From a virus: DNA of 54,246 bases. The stretch's first letter is position 1, and each line of letters starts with the position of its first letter. The notes under the pieces were generated by a model. It ran no database searches, was not told where the DNA came from, and saw only the letters and a program-made list of their open reading frames with translations. The translations under genes were made by a program, and so were the position numbers. Location of the stretch: positions 1 through 54,246 of IMG/VR virus record IMGVR_UViG_3300034198_004256, one strand, 5' to 3'. Shown piece by piece: positions 1-8,037 of this stretch.

Positions 1-1224
1 CTTGTTAAGAACACCTAAAACATCTTTTACTTTATCTAGTTTTGTGCTGATGTCGTCTAATTGCTTATAGTCGTTTTCACCTAGACCGAGTTCTTTAACT
101 TTCTTTTGACCTTCTGCGTCTTCAGCTTTAAGCTCCTGTTCCTTTTCTGCGGCCTCTTGATTTAATTCTTTTAATCTATCTTTAAGCTCTGCCTGTTCTG
201 TTTCGTCGGCAGATGCCATTTTAGCTTTTGCTACCTCCATTGAACTGTCAACTCTAGCTCTAGATAAAACTTTCTTTAAGTAGTTAGAAACTGCCATACC
301 TTCTGCTTCATCATCGATTTCTTTTGCAGCTTCATCTGCAGCATCCATCTTCTTTTGTATAGTATCTTCAAACTTTTCGATATTATCTTTAAACTTTTCT
401 TTGAATTTAGCTATTTGATCGCCTTTCATACCTTTATCTTTAAGTTGGGCGATCTTTTCATCCAACTCTTCGTTCTTTTTAGCGATCATTTCTTGAGCTT
501 TAGTCTCGGCTTGTGCAGCTTTTACTTTAAGGTCTGTAGCTTTCTTTACAGTCTTTTTGATTTTAGGTCTTCTAAATAAGAAGTCGATAATTATATTAGT
601 CTCTTCAGCAGCCTCTTGTATCATAGCTTCAGTTAATTCAACCTCTTTATTTGATACACCTTCCTCTTCGCCAACTAATTTCTCGCCATCTTTCTCGTCT
701 TCCTTAGCCGGTTCACCCATTTTCATTATCTCGTCTTCAATTTCCTTGAAGCTAGCATCAATATCTTTACCGAAACCTTCGATATCTATTTTAATACCAA
801 ATTCATCATCAGTAGCAGGCATCTCTTCGATTTCAGCTTTGTCTTCTGGACCATGGGCAGCTTTCTTTACTTCAGCAGATTCCTCTACATCATCATCGTC
901 ATCGTCATCATCGTCGTCACCCATGTCTTCTTTATTATCGGTTGATGCCATGTTATCTTCAACTTCCTCTTCATCGTCTTCAGGCATATTCGCCAGCTCA
1001 TCTTCATTCTCTAAGAACTCAGAATAAGATTTGATTGCTTGATATTCTAAAATAGAGACTACTCTCGTGCCTTCAGTATAGGCTTGATACGCTTCAAATA
1101 AAGCAAGATCTACATGTGGGATTGTTTCAGTGTTTTCATCAGAAAAACTTTCAAATACCGGTTTAACACCATTTGACTTACATTTTGCAATATAGGTATC
1201 AAAAACTGGAATAGTAATTTTCAT
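1..1224 (-). CDS. Acidic helical protein, probable prohead core component (3' end outside window)
   Basis: An open frame runs from an ATG at 1224 to the window edge with no stop (408 codons visible), so the gene is truncated here. The N-terminus (MKITIPVFDT) resembles capsid-targeting leaders elsewhere in this window. A PVFE/S site follows at residues 22-26, matching the putative gp21 cleavage motif. Residues 72-145 are strongly acidic, with a run of ten Asp at 103-112. From about 190 on the sequence is rich in Lys, Glu, Ala and Gln and looks helical or coiled-coil. It lies directly downstream of gp23, behind a terminator. An acidic helical protein with a maturation site next to the capsid gene suggests a prohead core or scaffold protein (gp22-like role). 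That is inference; I see no clear homology to T4 gp22. Confidence 0.6.
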   Translation of the reverse strand, partial: MKITIPVFDTYIAKCKSNGVKPVFESFSDENTETIPHVDLALFEAYQAYTEGTRVVSILEYQAIKSYSEFLENEDELANMPEDDEEEVEDNMASTDNKEDMGDDDDDDDDDDVEESAEVKKAAHGPEDKAEIEEMPATDDEFGIKIDIEGFGKDIDASFKEIEDEIMKMGEPAKEDEKDGEKLVGEEEGVSNKEVELTEAMIQEAAEETNIIIDFLFRRPKIKKTVKKATDLKVKAAQAETKAQEMIAKKNEELDEKIAQLKDKGMKGDQIAKFKEKFKDNIEKFEDTIQKKMDAADEAAKEIDDEAEGMAVSNYLKKVLSRARVDSSMEVAKAKMASADETEQAELKDRLKELNQEAAEKEQELKAEDAEGQKKVKELGLGENDYKQLDDISTKLDKVKDVLGVLNK

Positions 1225-1252
1225 AACTAGTTATTTTATTTGTTTGATATTC

Positions 1253-1258
1253 TATATA
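1253..1258 (-). promoter_or_regulatory. TATATA element, candidate late promoter
   Basis: On the minus strand a TATATA lies 28 bases upstream of the ATG at 1224 and downstream of the gp23 terminator, so the acidic gene needs its own promoter here. T4 late promoters recognised by gp55 consist of a TATAAATA box alone. A TATATA recurs in several of the short gaps of this window. AT-richness makes chance occurrence possible. Confidence 0.3.
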
Positions 1259-1275
1259 TCAGACCCATAGACAAT

Positions 1276-1298
1276 AAAAAAGCGCTCCGAAGAGCGCT
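1276..1298 (-). terminator. Intrinsic terminator after gp23
   Basis: On the minus strand a perfect 7-bp stem (AGCGCTC/GAGCGCT) closes a TTCG tetraloop and is followed by five T. It lies just downstream of the gp23 stop. A-runs and T-runs on both sides could make it work in both directions. Confidence 0.85.
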
Positions 1299-1321
1299 TT
1301 TAATATAGTTATCTAATTAGA

Positions 1322-3082
1322 TTAGATCATTGCATATTGACCGAAGTTAATACCAAGCGTGATGTAGTAGATTTGCGGGAAGAAACCAGCTTCTACTAGA
1401 GCATAACGTGATTTAACTGCGATTTTTGGAGCCATTGTACCTTCTGCGATAGTTTGTACAGACTCTGCCATCAAGTAAGGCATGAATACCAAACCTGGAG
1501 AGTTAGCATCACCTTTTCTACCGATACAGATACGTGTGTCAGTCCATGCCATGTTAGGATCAACATAGATGTTAACACCTGCGATAGAACCGATTGGGTA
1601 AAGTGAACCAGCAGCTTGACTTACTGTGTTGCTAAGTGGGTAAGGTACGAAACCAGCGATGTCTTGTAGAGCTGAAGCAACTTGACCGTTTGTAACAGCG
1701 AAGTTAGCAGCACCACGACGACCGCGGATTGCGATAAGGTTAGCAGCAGCCAAGATCTTACTCATAATCTTACGTTGTAGTGTACCGCTGTTATCACCGC
1801 TGGTAGGAACAACTGAAGTTGTAGTAATAGAGATATTGTTGTTGCTGTATGCACCTTTACCTAGTGCGATAGCAGTTGTTGTAGATGTAGCCGCAATGTA
1901 CAGGTTAAGGTTAGTACCATCGATACTGTTAACTTGTTGAGCGTTTGTAGCACCTAGACGGAACAATCTTTCAAGAATGTTCTTGTTGATAGTTTGAGTC
2001 AATTCATTGATAAGAACTGCTTCAACTTGAGCAACTGCATCGATACCATATTGCTTAAGGTCTTGTACTTGTTCACGAGTTACAGCAGCTGCAACTTGTA
2101 CAGTGCTAGCAGCAACTGACTTGTTGAACAATTGTAGACCCATTAGGTTCTCCTTAGTAGATTCACCTTCTTCTCTCAAATATGGATCGTTAGATGTCAT
2201 ATCACCTTCTAAGAAACCGCGACCTGAGAAACCAGAGATGTGATCTTCTAGAGCCTTAACCAATTCTGGTGTAGCTTGTGTATCAGCGATATCACCTGTG
2301 TTCAAAGCATCACCTGAAGTAGAACTTACAATATACCAAGTATTTGCAGAGCTAAATACATCAGCTAGTGTGTAAGATGATGATGTTAGGTTACCAGTGC
2401 TATAGTTTTGTGGCCAAACAGCAGATGTTTCTTCAGCAGTTTCAACATAGAACATTGCATAACCATCAATACGTGAACGACCAATAAAAGTTAATTTATA
2501 AGGTACGACCTCACCTGAAGATGGAATAGAGTTGTTGTTACTGATGTAGAACACCTCATTAGCTACAGGCTCATAAGTAAAGAAATCATAAAGATCGGCT
2601 TTAATTGTGATAGGAGCTGTACGACCGTCTGCACCACCTAGACCGTTAACCGCTTGAGAAGGATCTGCAAAAGCACCACCTGCATAAGGGAAGTCAAGGT
2701 AAGTTAACATACCGAATGGTCCACCCATTGGTACTACTGGAACAAGGTCTAGACCTACAGTTTGAGCAGCAACTTGCATAGCAAGTGGAAGTAAGCTGAA
2801 TGGCTTATCACCTGAACCTGCGGTTTGTGCTGCGAAGTCAACGTTAAGACCAGGAGCACCAGGTGCAAATACTGGACCCATGCCTGGAACGTTCATACCT
2901 GGATTCATGTGAACGTAGTTGTATACGCTTTCGTTCAACATACCAGAGTCTTCTGCTAGTTTGTGGAAGTGGCAATACTTCGACATCCACTCAAGCTTGT
3001 TGGTATCGTGAATACCAGTTGCGCTTTCGATGATTGGAGCCCATGTAGCTTTAACTTCCGCTTCGTTAATCATTTGTAACAT
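1322..3082 (-). CDS. 23: Major capsid protein (T4 gp23-like)
   Basis: A 586-residue protein forming the head shell, close in size to T4 gp23 (521). It follows portal and protease in T4 order. The charged N-terminal segment ends in MLNE/S (residues 48-52), the position and type of site where T4 gp21 trims gp23; removal would leave a mature chain starting at about Ser52. Right after this comes NPGMNVPGMGP (60-70), which is nearly repeated in the gene at 22642-23082. Later segments (residues 440-586) have the Ala/Gly-rich capsid-fold look seen in T4-like capsids, including an IRGRRGAAN stretch. The start is ATG 3082; an in-frame ATG at 3073 is an alternative. The leader is A-rich without Shine-Dalgarno. 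Identification rests on context, size and the maturation site. Confidence 0.9.
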   Translation of the reverse strand: MLQMINEAEVKATWAPIIESATGIHDTNKLEWMSKYCHFHKLAEDSGMLNESVYNYVHMNPGMNVPGMGPVFAPGAPGLNVDFAAQTAGSGDKPFSLLPLAMQVAAQTVGLDLVPVVPMGGPFGMLTYLDFPYAGGAFADPSQAVNGLGGADGRTAPITIKADLYDFFTYEPVANEVFYISNNNSIPSSGEVVPYKLTFIGRSRIDGYAMFYVETAEETSAVWPQNYSTGNLTSSSYTLADVFSSANTWYIVSSTSGDALNTGDIADTQATPELVKALEDHISGFSGRGFLEGDMTSNDPYLREEGESTKENLMGLQLFNKSVAASTVQVAAAVTREQVQDLKQYGIDAVAQVEAVLINELTQTINKNILERLFRLGATNAQQVNSIDGTNLNLYIAATSTTTAIALGKGAYSNNNISITTTSVVPTSGDNSGTLQRKIMSKILAAANLIAIRGRRGAANFAVTNGQVASALQDIAGFVPYPLSNTVSQAAGSLYPIGSIAGVNIYVDPNMAWTDTRICIGRKGDANSPGLVFMPYLMAESVQTIAEGTMAPKIAVKSRYALVEAGFFPQIYYITLGINFGQYAMI

Positions 3083-3116
3083 TTTGGAATTGTTTTTTTG
3101 TTTTTATTTGTTTTTG

Positions 3117-4736
3117 TTATTTCTTGGTGTATTTTGCAAATCTGCCCTCTAGCTGAGACTTAAAACCTTCTAGATATTCATTATTTACTGCAGATTTCTC
3201 ATCAGCTGCTGCAACCTTAGACTCATTGATACGCTCAAGTTGAACTTGAGAATTTCTCAAATCTCTGGTTGACCAGAAATTAGCAATTAAGTAATCAGTT
3301 GAAAGATTGTAACGAGTAGACTCTACAATAATTTCATTTTTTCTAGATTCAGATAGTTTAGACCATTTCTCTATGTATTCATTAGGCATATGCTTAATGA
3401 AAGCTGGAGTATTATCTACTACCTCGGTTTTTACGCTCTCATTAATTGGTTGTGCGTCACCATTGTTTCCTGCTGTTTGCTTCTGAGCAGATTCGATTAA
3501 AAGTTGTAGTTTTTCAGAAATAGTCTTCTTATAGTCAACATTTTCTGTAACAGTATTATTAGTTGGTGCTGAAGTATTGTTATTAGCAATTTGATCTTCC
3601 TCATTTACACCAGTTAGTCTTTTATTTAGTTTATCTAGATTCTCACCTATATAGTTACTATAACCACCGACAGTTTCTAGATTTTCTTTTAGATAATCAG
3701 CGAACTTCACTACATTGTTTAGACCTTCTGTTAGATAATCATTGTGCTGTGCTAACTTATCCATGTTCTCAGAAAGATAGTTAGAGAACTCAATAATCTT
3801 CTCTGACTTTTCTGCGATTGACTCCGTGTACTGAATACCTTGATCGGCCTTTTCAGCTACATAGTTCATGTACTTCTCCATGTTATTAACACCTTCAACA
3901 ATATGATCGTTGTGTGTAATTACATTATCAAGATTCTCAGCTAAGAAATTAGTATAGCCATGAAGTTCATTTACCTTTTCTGCGATATGCTCAGCATATT
4001 TAACAACACCTTCATTAGCATTGTTATTTGTAATTGATTCTTTAACAGAGCTAAGTTGCTCATGTAATTTAGCCATTTCGGTAGCTAAGTATTGCGTGTA
4101 CTTATTAAAGTCCTCATTCTTGATATAATCAGACATGCTATTTGGAGAATTATTTTCTATTATGTTATATTTATCGTAATCAAAATTGCCAGGTAGCTCA
4201 AAAAGCTGTACGTCACTATCAGCATCTAAACCGAATGACTCGTTTACTCTTTTAAGTTCTGCGTTCTCAAATCCAGGATCTGCTACTAGGTCATAGGTAA
4301 AAAGCTTCTTGATCTTAACGTGACCATTGCTTTCTACTACACCTGCAGCTCTGCTTGAAATATGGATAGGAACACCGGCATCTACTAAAGCTTTAGCTTC
4401 ACGGCCAGCAGAAGTGTTAAGTAGTCTAATACGACCTCTTACTTGCTTACTGTTCTGATCATACTCAAGATTTTCAATAACGTGTGAAGCATTCTTAAGA
4501 GATATGTCAAAGTTTGAAGGATGATCTAACTCACCTAAAAGTTTACCACTTTTAATTTTTTCCTGTAAAGACTTGATCTGAGGTACATATTCACTCTCGT
4601 CATAGATGCGGTTATTCTTGTTCTTAACGCCAATTTCGCCGAAAACACCTTCTAAAACGTATTCGCCACCCTCGTTTTGAAAGGAAAGCTCGTTACTAGA
4701 ACGCTCTACTACTAATAAGTATTGATTATTTGCCAT
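3117..4736 (-). CDS. 21: Prohead maturation protease with long repeat tail (T4 gp21-like)
   Basis: A 539-residue protein, against about 212 in T4. Residues 1-170 are the herpesvirus-assemblin-type serine protease domain of gp21: GELDHPSN with the candidate catalytic His at 72, and HISSRAAG with the candidate Ser at 127/128. Then comes a tail with one isolated repeat (about 213-226), nine uninterrupted 14-residue repeats (247-372), a polar linker and a conserved-looking C-terminal helical region. RVNE/S, PINE/S and RINE/S match the putative cleavage motif, so self-processing is likely. I chose ATG 4736; an in-frame TTG at 4751 would add five residues, but the ATG has the usual A-rich leader. 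No separate gp22 scaffold gene is seen between portal and capsid, so the tail may do that job (inference). Confidence 0.9.
   Translation of the reverse strand: MANNQYLLVVERSSNELSFQNEGGEYVLEGVFGEIGVKNKNNRIYDESEYVPQIKSLQEKIKSGKLLGELDHPSNFDISLKNASHVIENLEYDQNSKQVRGRIRLLNTSAGREAKALVDAGVPIHISSRAAGVVESNGHVKIKKLFTYDLVADPGFENAELKRVNESFGLDADSDVQLFELPGNFDYDKYNIIENNSPNSMSDYIKNEDFNKYTQYLATEMAKLHEQLSSVKESITNNNANEGVVKYAEHIAEKVNELHGYTNFLAENLDNVITHNDHIVEGVNNMEKYMNYVAEKADQGIQYTESIAEKSEKIIEFSNYLSENMDKLAQHNDYLTEGLNNVVKFADYLKENLETVGGYSNYIGENLDKLNKRLTGVNEEDQIANNNTSAPTNNTVTENVDYKKTISEKLQLLIESAQKQTAGNNGDAQPINESVKTEVVDNTPAFIKHMPNEYIEKWSKLSESRKNEIIVESTRYNLSTDYLIANFWSTRDLRNSQVQLERINESKVAAADEKSAVNNEYLEGFKSQLEGRFAKYTKK
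3621..3998 (-). repeat. Nine tandem 14-residue repeats inside gp21
   Basis: Nine consecutive units of exactly 14 residues, of the form [Y/F/H]-x-x-[Y/F/H/S]-[I/L/V]-x-E-[N/K/G]-x-[D/N/E]-x-x-x-x. Examples are YTNFLAENLDNVIT, FSNYLSENMDKLAQ and YSNYIGENLDKLNK. Spacing is perfect at protein level but the DNA copies have diverged. A 14-residue period is two heptads, consistent with a continuous coiled coil. Confidence 0.9.
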
Positions 4737-4758
4737 ATTTATGTTGCGCAATTTTTTG

Positions 4759-4764
4759 TATATA
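4759..4764 (-). promoter_or_regulatory. TATATA element upstream of gp21, candidate late promoter
   Basis: TATATA on the minus strand, 22 bases before the gp21 ATG in the 55-base gap after gp20. It has the same core as the elements near 1253 and 9708. The context suits a late promoter, but no mapped start supports it. Confidence 0.25.
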
Positions 4765-4791
4765 TTTCATGTTTGGGGTATTTCTACGGGA

Positions 4792-6390
4792 TTAGATCCC
4801 TAGACCTCCAAGACCGAGATCGTCTCCTCCGCCTTCTTCAGCCTTTTTCTTCTTTTCTGCTTCTTTATCCTCTTTGGTTTTTAGGTTTTGAGCTAGATCG
4901 CTAGGATCCATTTTCAAATACTTTTTAACTAACCAATCTAGATCAAAGTATGGGATGTCATTCATGTTCTCGTCTGTCTCTACTAGATTATCTTTAAGTG
5001 CACTAATAAAGTCTAGGCGCTTTTGCATAATCTCCATTGTCTTTAATTCGTCGAACATATTATCTTTATTGTACTGAACTGAGATCATTGACTTAAGATT
5101 TAAGTCTTTCTGGAGTTCAGGGAATTTAAGACATACTTGAATGTAAAGTGGTTTAACAAGAAGTTCTTGGAAAGATGAACGTAATCTATTGATGAACTTA
5201 CTAAATTTAATCTCTTCTCTGATAAGACCTTCTGCAGTCATTTCGTATGTAGCAGGGCTGTCTTTATCGAAACGGCTGAATGGAATTTTAGAAGCCAACT
5301 TCAATTTATCATGGAAGTATTTAAGTGCGTCAGTATCGCTAAGATCTGGACCGTCATTTGCAAGAGTTTCAATTTCAGGTTGCTCGCCATCTTTAGAAGG
5401 TAACCAGTATTCTTTGTTGAAGCTCATCATTGGTTTACCGTTTACATGCATTGAACCTGAATCAAAATCAAAGTCAACAATCTCACGGTAGTTATTCATT
5501 AGCTGACCAAGTGATTGACGTGCTCTTGTTTTAGATTTACCACCTACTGGGATTAAGAATTTCATTCTATATGAAGCGTTCATTGTAGCCCAGATAACTC
5601 TTGTATGCTCCATGATACGTAGAAGATTGAAGGCTCTGACAAGGCGCTCTACGTAAGATACTCTTTCGTTTGTGGCGACTGATGAATAAGAGAGATAGAT
5701 TACTTGTGAATCGTAAAGCTTTCTTTGTTTAACTGGATCGTTCTTATGTTGATACCAGATTTTCTTATTCGTCTCTTTATCGACAGCAGGCATCAGGGAA
5801 ACTGGATCAATTTCTTTGAAACCAATAATCTCAGACTGATCGTCATTATAGATAATTTCAAATGATAAGTAGCCGTCAATCAACCATTTGCGGAAATAAT
5901 ACCAACCTGATTGGTCTTGAGTAAAACCAAAGTATTGATAGATTTGATTGTATGCTGTAACAATATATTTTTGAACGTCTTCAGATAGACCTAAATGTGA
6001 TGCATCTGGATACGCAAAATAGTTTTTACTATCATATACAACGGCCTCGTCGCATAATGTATCTAGAATATCTTCGATTTCATCTTGAGTAGCGAACTTT
6101 CTAAGCTCTATTCTTTTCTGCGGATATTGTTGTATGAAAAAACTGATACTCTTTTTAAGAGTTGTATCAGCCATTGATAATGCTGCGAATGGGTACCAGT
6201 AGTCTTCATTTTCTAGACCGTACGGGTTAATCATGGTATAACCGAAACGATCCTCTGTAACACCAATTGCTTGCGAGTTACGGATAATCATATCGTCATA
6301 CTTCATCCCTAAACTACTAAGATTCTGTAACGATTTTGAAATCGAGAATCTTCTACTAAAGGGTCCAAATCTGTCTAGAAATCCTGCCAT
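4792..6390 (-). CDS. 20: Portal protein (T4 gp20-like)
   Basis: A 532-residue protein (T4 gp20: 524) that forms the dodecameric vertex ring for DNA packaging and nucleates prohead assembly. The T4 pattern is followed throughout: an N-terminal CDEAVVYDSKN region; a WYYFRKWLIDGYLSFEIIY segment; IDPVSLMPAVDKET; a central LVRAFNLLRIMEHTRVIW helix; NKEYWLPSKDGEQPEIETLAND (matching the T4 'EDYWLQRRDGK...VDTLPG' region); and a C-terminal EEIKFSKFINRLRSSFQELLVKPL stretch. The tail is Lys/Glu-rich and ends Gly-rich. It heads the portal-protease-capsid series in T4 order. The leader is A-rich without Shine-Dalgarno. Confidence 0.93.
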   Translation of the reverse strand: MAGFLDRFGPFSRRFSISKSLQNLSSLGMKYDDMIIRNSQAIGVTEDRFGYTMINPYGLENEDYWYPFAALSMADTTLKKSISFFIQQYPQKRIELRKFATQDEIEDILDTLCDEAVVYDSKNYFAYPDASHLGLSEDVQKYIVTAYNQIYQYFGFTQDQSGWYYFRKWLIDGYLSFEIIYNDDQSEIIGFKEIDPVSLMPAVDKETNKKIWYQHKNDPVKQRKLYDSQVIYLSYSSVATNERVSYVERLVRAFNLLRIMEHTRVIWATMNASYRMKFLIPVGGKSKTRARQSLGQLMNNYREIVDFDFDSGSMHVNGKPMMSFNKEYWLPSKDGEQPEIETLANDGPDLSDTDALKYFHDKLKLASKIPFSRFDKDSPATYEMTAEGLIREEIKFSKFINRLRSSFQELLVKPLYIQVCLKFPELQKDLNLKSMISVQYNKDNMFDELKTMEIMQKRLDFISALKDNLVETDENMNDIPYFDLDWLVKKYLKMDPSDLAQNLKTKEDKEAEKKKKAEEGGGDDLGLGGLGI

Positions 6391-6394
6391 CTAA

Positions 6395-7003
6395 TTACTT
6401 TTTCTTGTTTATATATTTGCTATACCCAGACTCTACCTTTCTGATGTCCGTCTTCTTTATTTGTGCTAAATTAAGAAGCGGTACATACTTCCAACCCTCA
6501 GCTGAGACCGCCTTTGTGTTTTTTCTTTGATTAGTTACATATCTTTTAATTGCATATCCAAGACCTGCTTTATTTAGAAATGCTAATATAGTGTCAGCAT
6601 TAAAAGATAGAATAGGTTTTTGTTTCTTTGCCTGGCCAGGTGCTTTAGCCTCCTGTTCTTGTATTTTAGATAGAAAGTTTTTGTATATCTTATCTAAAAC
6701 TTGTAACTTTACCTTCTGTGGTAAATAATTAAGGTTAATACCTACATCGTTACCATCTACTCTGCCTAGACTTAATACTACTGGATTTGCATCCCATTGT
6801 TCTAATCTTTCCATAGTAACCGGATGTTCATATCTAAATATGTAAATTTTACCGGGTTGAAAGGGGCCTGATGTAGATTGTATACTTTTATCACCACTAC
6901 TTTTACCTACAGTTTTATACCATTCGTCAGCGGCCATTCTAGCATTGTCTAGACCTCTAGCATTTTGTACAAAGTTCTTAACCTCATCTGAAAGCTGACC
7001 CAT
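6395..7003 (-). CDS. Conserved-looking phage structural protein of unknown role, next to portal
   Basis: A 202-residue basic protein not confidently recognised. The middle (residues 47-110) has a pattern I associate with virion-type proteins of marine T4-like phages: KIYIFRYEHPVTMERLEQWDANPVVLSLGRVDGNDVG... then NLNYLP, a 'Y-x-P-x-T...L-x-x-[Y/W]-D-x-x-P-[V/L]-V' arrangement followed by a 'GLNLxYLP' type turn. The C-terminal third is Lys-rich. It overlaps gp4 by one base and ends four bases before gp20, so it is co-expressed with head genes. A head-neck or DNA-end function is plausible but not shown. Confidence 0.6.
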   Translation of the reverse strand: MGQLSDEVKNFVQNARGLDNARMAADEWYKTVGKSSGDKSIQSTSGPFQPGKIYIFRYEHPVTMERLEQWDANPVVLSLGRVDGNDVGINLNYLPQKVKLQVLDKIYKNFLSKIQEQEAKAPGQAKKQKPILSFNADTILAFLNKAGLGYAIKRYVTNQRKNTKAVSAEGWKYVPLLNLAQIKKTDIRKVESGYSKYINKKK

Positions 7004-7473
7004 TATTTAAGTGATTTTTCAGTTAGTATTATGTATTCCATTCCTATACTTTCTGCAACTTTCTTGGCTGCTTCAGCCTTGTGTTTGTTTTTTACAAATT
7101 CATTTGCTGCGTACTTATAATTATTAAGTGCCTTTTCTGTAACTCTCTTCGGTGCAGTAGGGGCTTTTAATAGAGAAGATGGTTTAATTTCAACTAGGTA
7201 CTTTTTTTCAAGGCCGTCTTTAGTTTTAACCTTCATAAAAAAGTCTATGTAATAGTTGTGGAACTTTTTAGTGATTGGGTTATAATACTTGATTTTAACG
7301 GCTTCTGAACTCCAGCTTAAAACATCCGTATTTTTATCACAGTAAACCATAAACTTATATTCCCAACTAGATCTGTATATTATTGGTTTTGGTCCAATAT
7401 ATTTACCATTAAGTTCCTCGTAGAAACCTTGTTTAAACTGACCTCTTTTGGGTTTTAAGTTTTTGATTGACAT
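7003..7473 (-). CDS. 4: Head completion protein (T4 gp4/gp50-like, nuclease fold)
   Basis: A 156-residue protein matching T4 gp4 (150) along its length. Features are IIYRSSWEYKFMVYCDKN, a SSEAVKIKYYNPITKKFHNYYIDF segment, YLVEIKPSS, a KRVTEKALNNYKYAANEF helix and a terminal GMEYIILTEKSL. The family has a TnsA-like PD-(D/E)xK nuclease fold: Asp in YIDF and Glu/Lys in VEIKP are the likely catalytic residues. In T4 it acts on the filled head just before tail joining. Start and the gp55 stop overlap (TAATG), so translation is probably coupled. Confidence 0.9.
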   Translation of the reverse strand: MSIKNLKPKRGQFKQGFYEELNGKYIGPKPIIYRSSWEYKFMVYCDKNTDVLSWSSEAVKIKYYNPITKKFHNYYIDFFMKVKTKDGLEKKYLVEIKPSSLLKAPTAPKRVTEKALNNYKYAANEFVKNKHKAEAAKKVAESIGMEYIILTEKSLK

Positions 7474-7937
7474 TAGATTGAATATATGCCTTCAGAATCC
7501 ATACCACCATTGATACTAATTGTACCACTGTATTTCTTAGGATATAATTTATTCCAGCCTTTAGCGTATCCCTTTTTAGCAATTTCAGTAAAGTACGCGA
7601 AAGCATTTTTATATTTAGGATTGAAACCTCTCCAGTATTTTAAGAGATCTAACATTGCAAAAGCAAGGCAGTCTTTCTTATCATCTTGATCAACATATTT
7701 CATTTTTGTGATAGCACGCTCTGCTAAAAGCATTAGCATTTTTTCAGCAGTAGGTGTAAGCTTGTCCTGTTCCTTTGATTTTACAATCTCGTCATAGAAG
7801 TCTTTGTTATTAAGATAATCTTTTTTTCTTTTTGATTTCGGCTTAACCTGTTTAGATTTAATCTCCTGTTCGATTTCTAGTGCTATCATATTTATTGGTT
7901 TATCATGACTTTCTAATCCGTCTTGTAATTCAATCAT
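7473..7937 (-). CDS. 55: Late-transcription sigma factor (T4 gp55-like)
   Basis: A 154-residue protein (T4 gp55: 185) directing host RNA polymerase to late promoters together with the sliding clamp. After a basic, variable N-terminus comes DYLNNKDFYDEIVKSK, as in T4 'YVNNKELLQAIIDWK'. Next is a helical block ending in DCLAFAMLDLLKYWRGFNPKYKNAFAYFTEIAKKGYAKGWNKL, the sigma region 2-like core ('...[22 protein letters not shown]' in T4). It is shorter at the C-terminus and ends in hydrophobic GIYSI, where T4 gp55 has its clamp-binding tail. It is first in a transcription unit with gp4, the unknown gene and gp20, behind a terminator and a candidate promoter. Confidence 0.8.
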   Translation of the reverse strand: MIELQDGLESHDKPINMIALEIEQEIKSKQVKPKSKRKKDYLNNKDFYDEIVKSKEQDKLTPTAEKMLMLLAERAITKMKYVDQDDKKDCLAFAMLDLLKYWRGFNPKYKNAFAYFTEIAKKGYAKGWNKLYPKKYSGTISINGGMDSEGIYSI

Positions 7938-7951
7938 TTAATTTATCTTAT

Positions 7952-7981
7952 TTTATACACCTATATAAGGGTAAGTTTCAA
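7952..7981 (-). promoter_or_regulatory. Candidate sigma70-like promoter for gp55
   Basis: On the minus strand TTGAAA (7976-7981) and TATAAA (7952-7957) are separated by 18 bases, 14 bases upstream of the gp55 ATG and just after a terminator. The layout fits a vegetative promoter, but Bacteroidota polymerase uses different consensus boxes, so confidence is limited. Confidence 0.35.
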
Positions 7982-7986
7982 AACAC

Positions 7987-8009
7987 AAAAAGCGGACATA
8001 TAGTCCGCT
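7987..8009 (-). terminator. Intrinsic terminator after the 549-residue gene
   Basis: On the minus strand a perfect 7-bp stem AGCGGAC/GTCCGCT with a five-base loop is followed by TTTTTG. It separates the gene at 8038-9687 from the gp55 unit. Confidence 0.8.
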
Positions 8010-8037
8010 ATTTGAAAATTATTCTAATCCTGATAGA

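Noticed and set aside
355-1027. Plus-strand open frames over the first kilobase
   Set aside because: Low-complexity Ser/Phe-rich products; they are antisense shadows of the acidic minus-strand gene, which is open over the entire 1-1224 stretch.
4737-4751. TTG start giving gp21 five extra residues
   Set aside because: An ATG follows at 4736 with the A-rich leader typical of this phage, and the extra residues add no recognisable structure.
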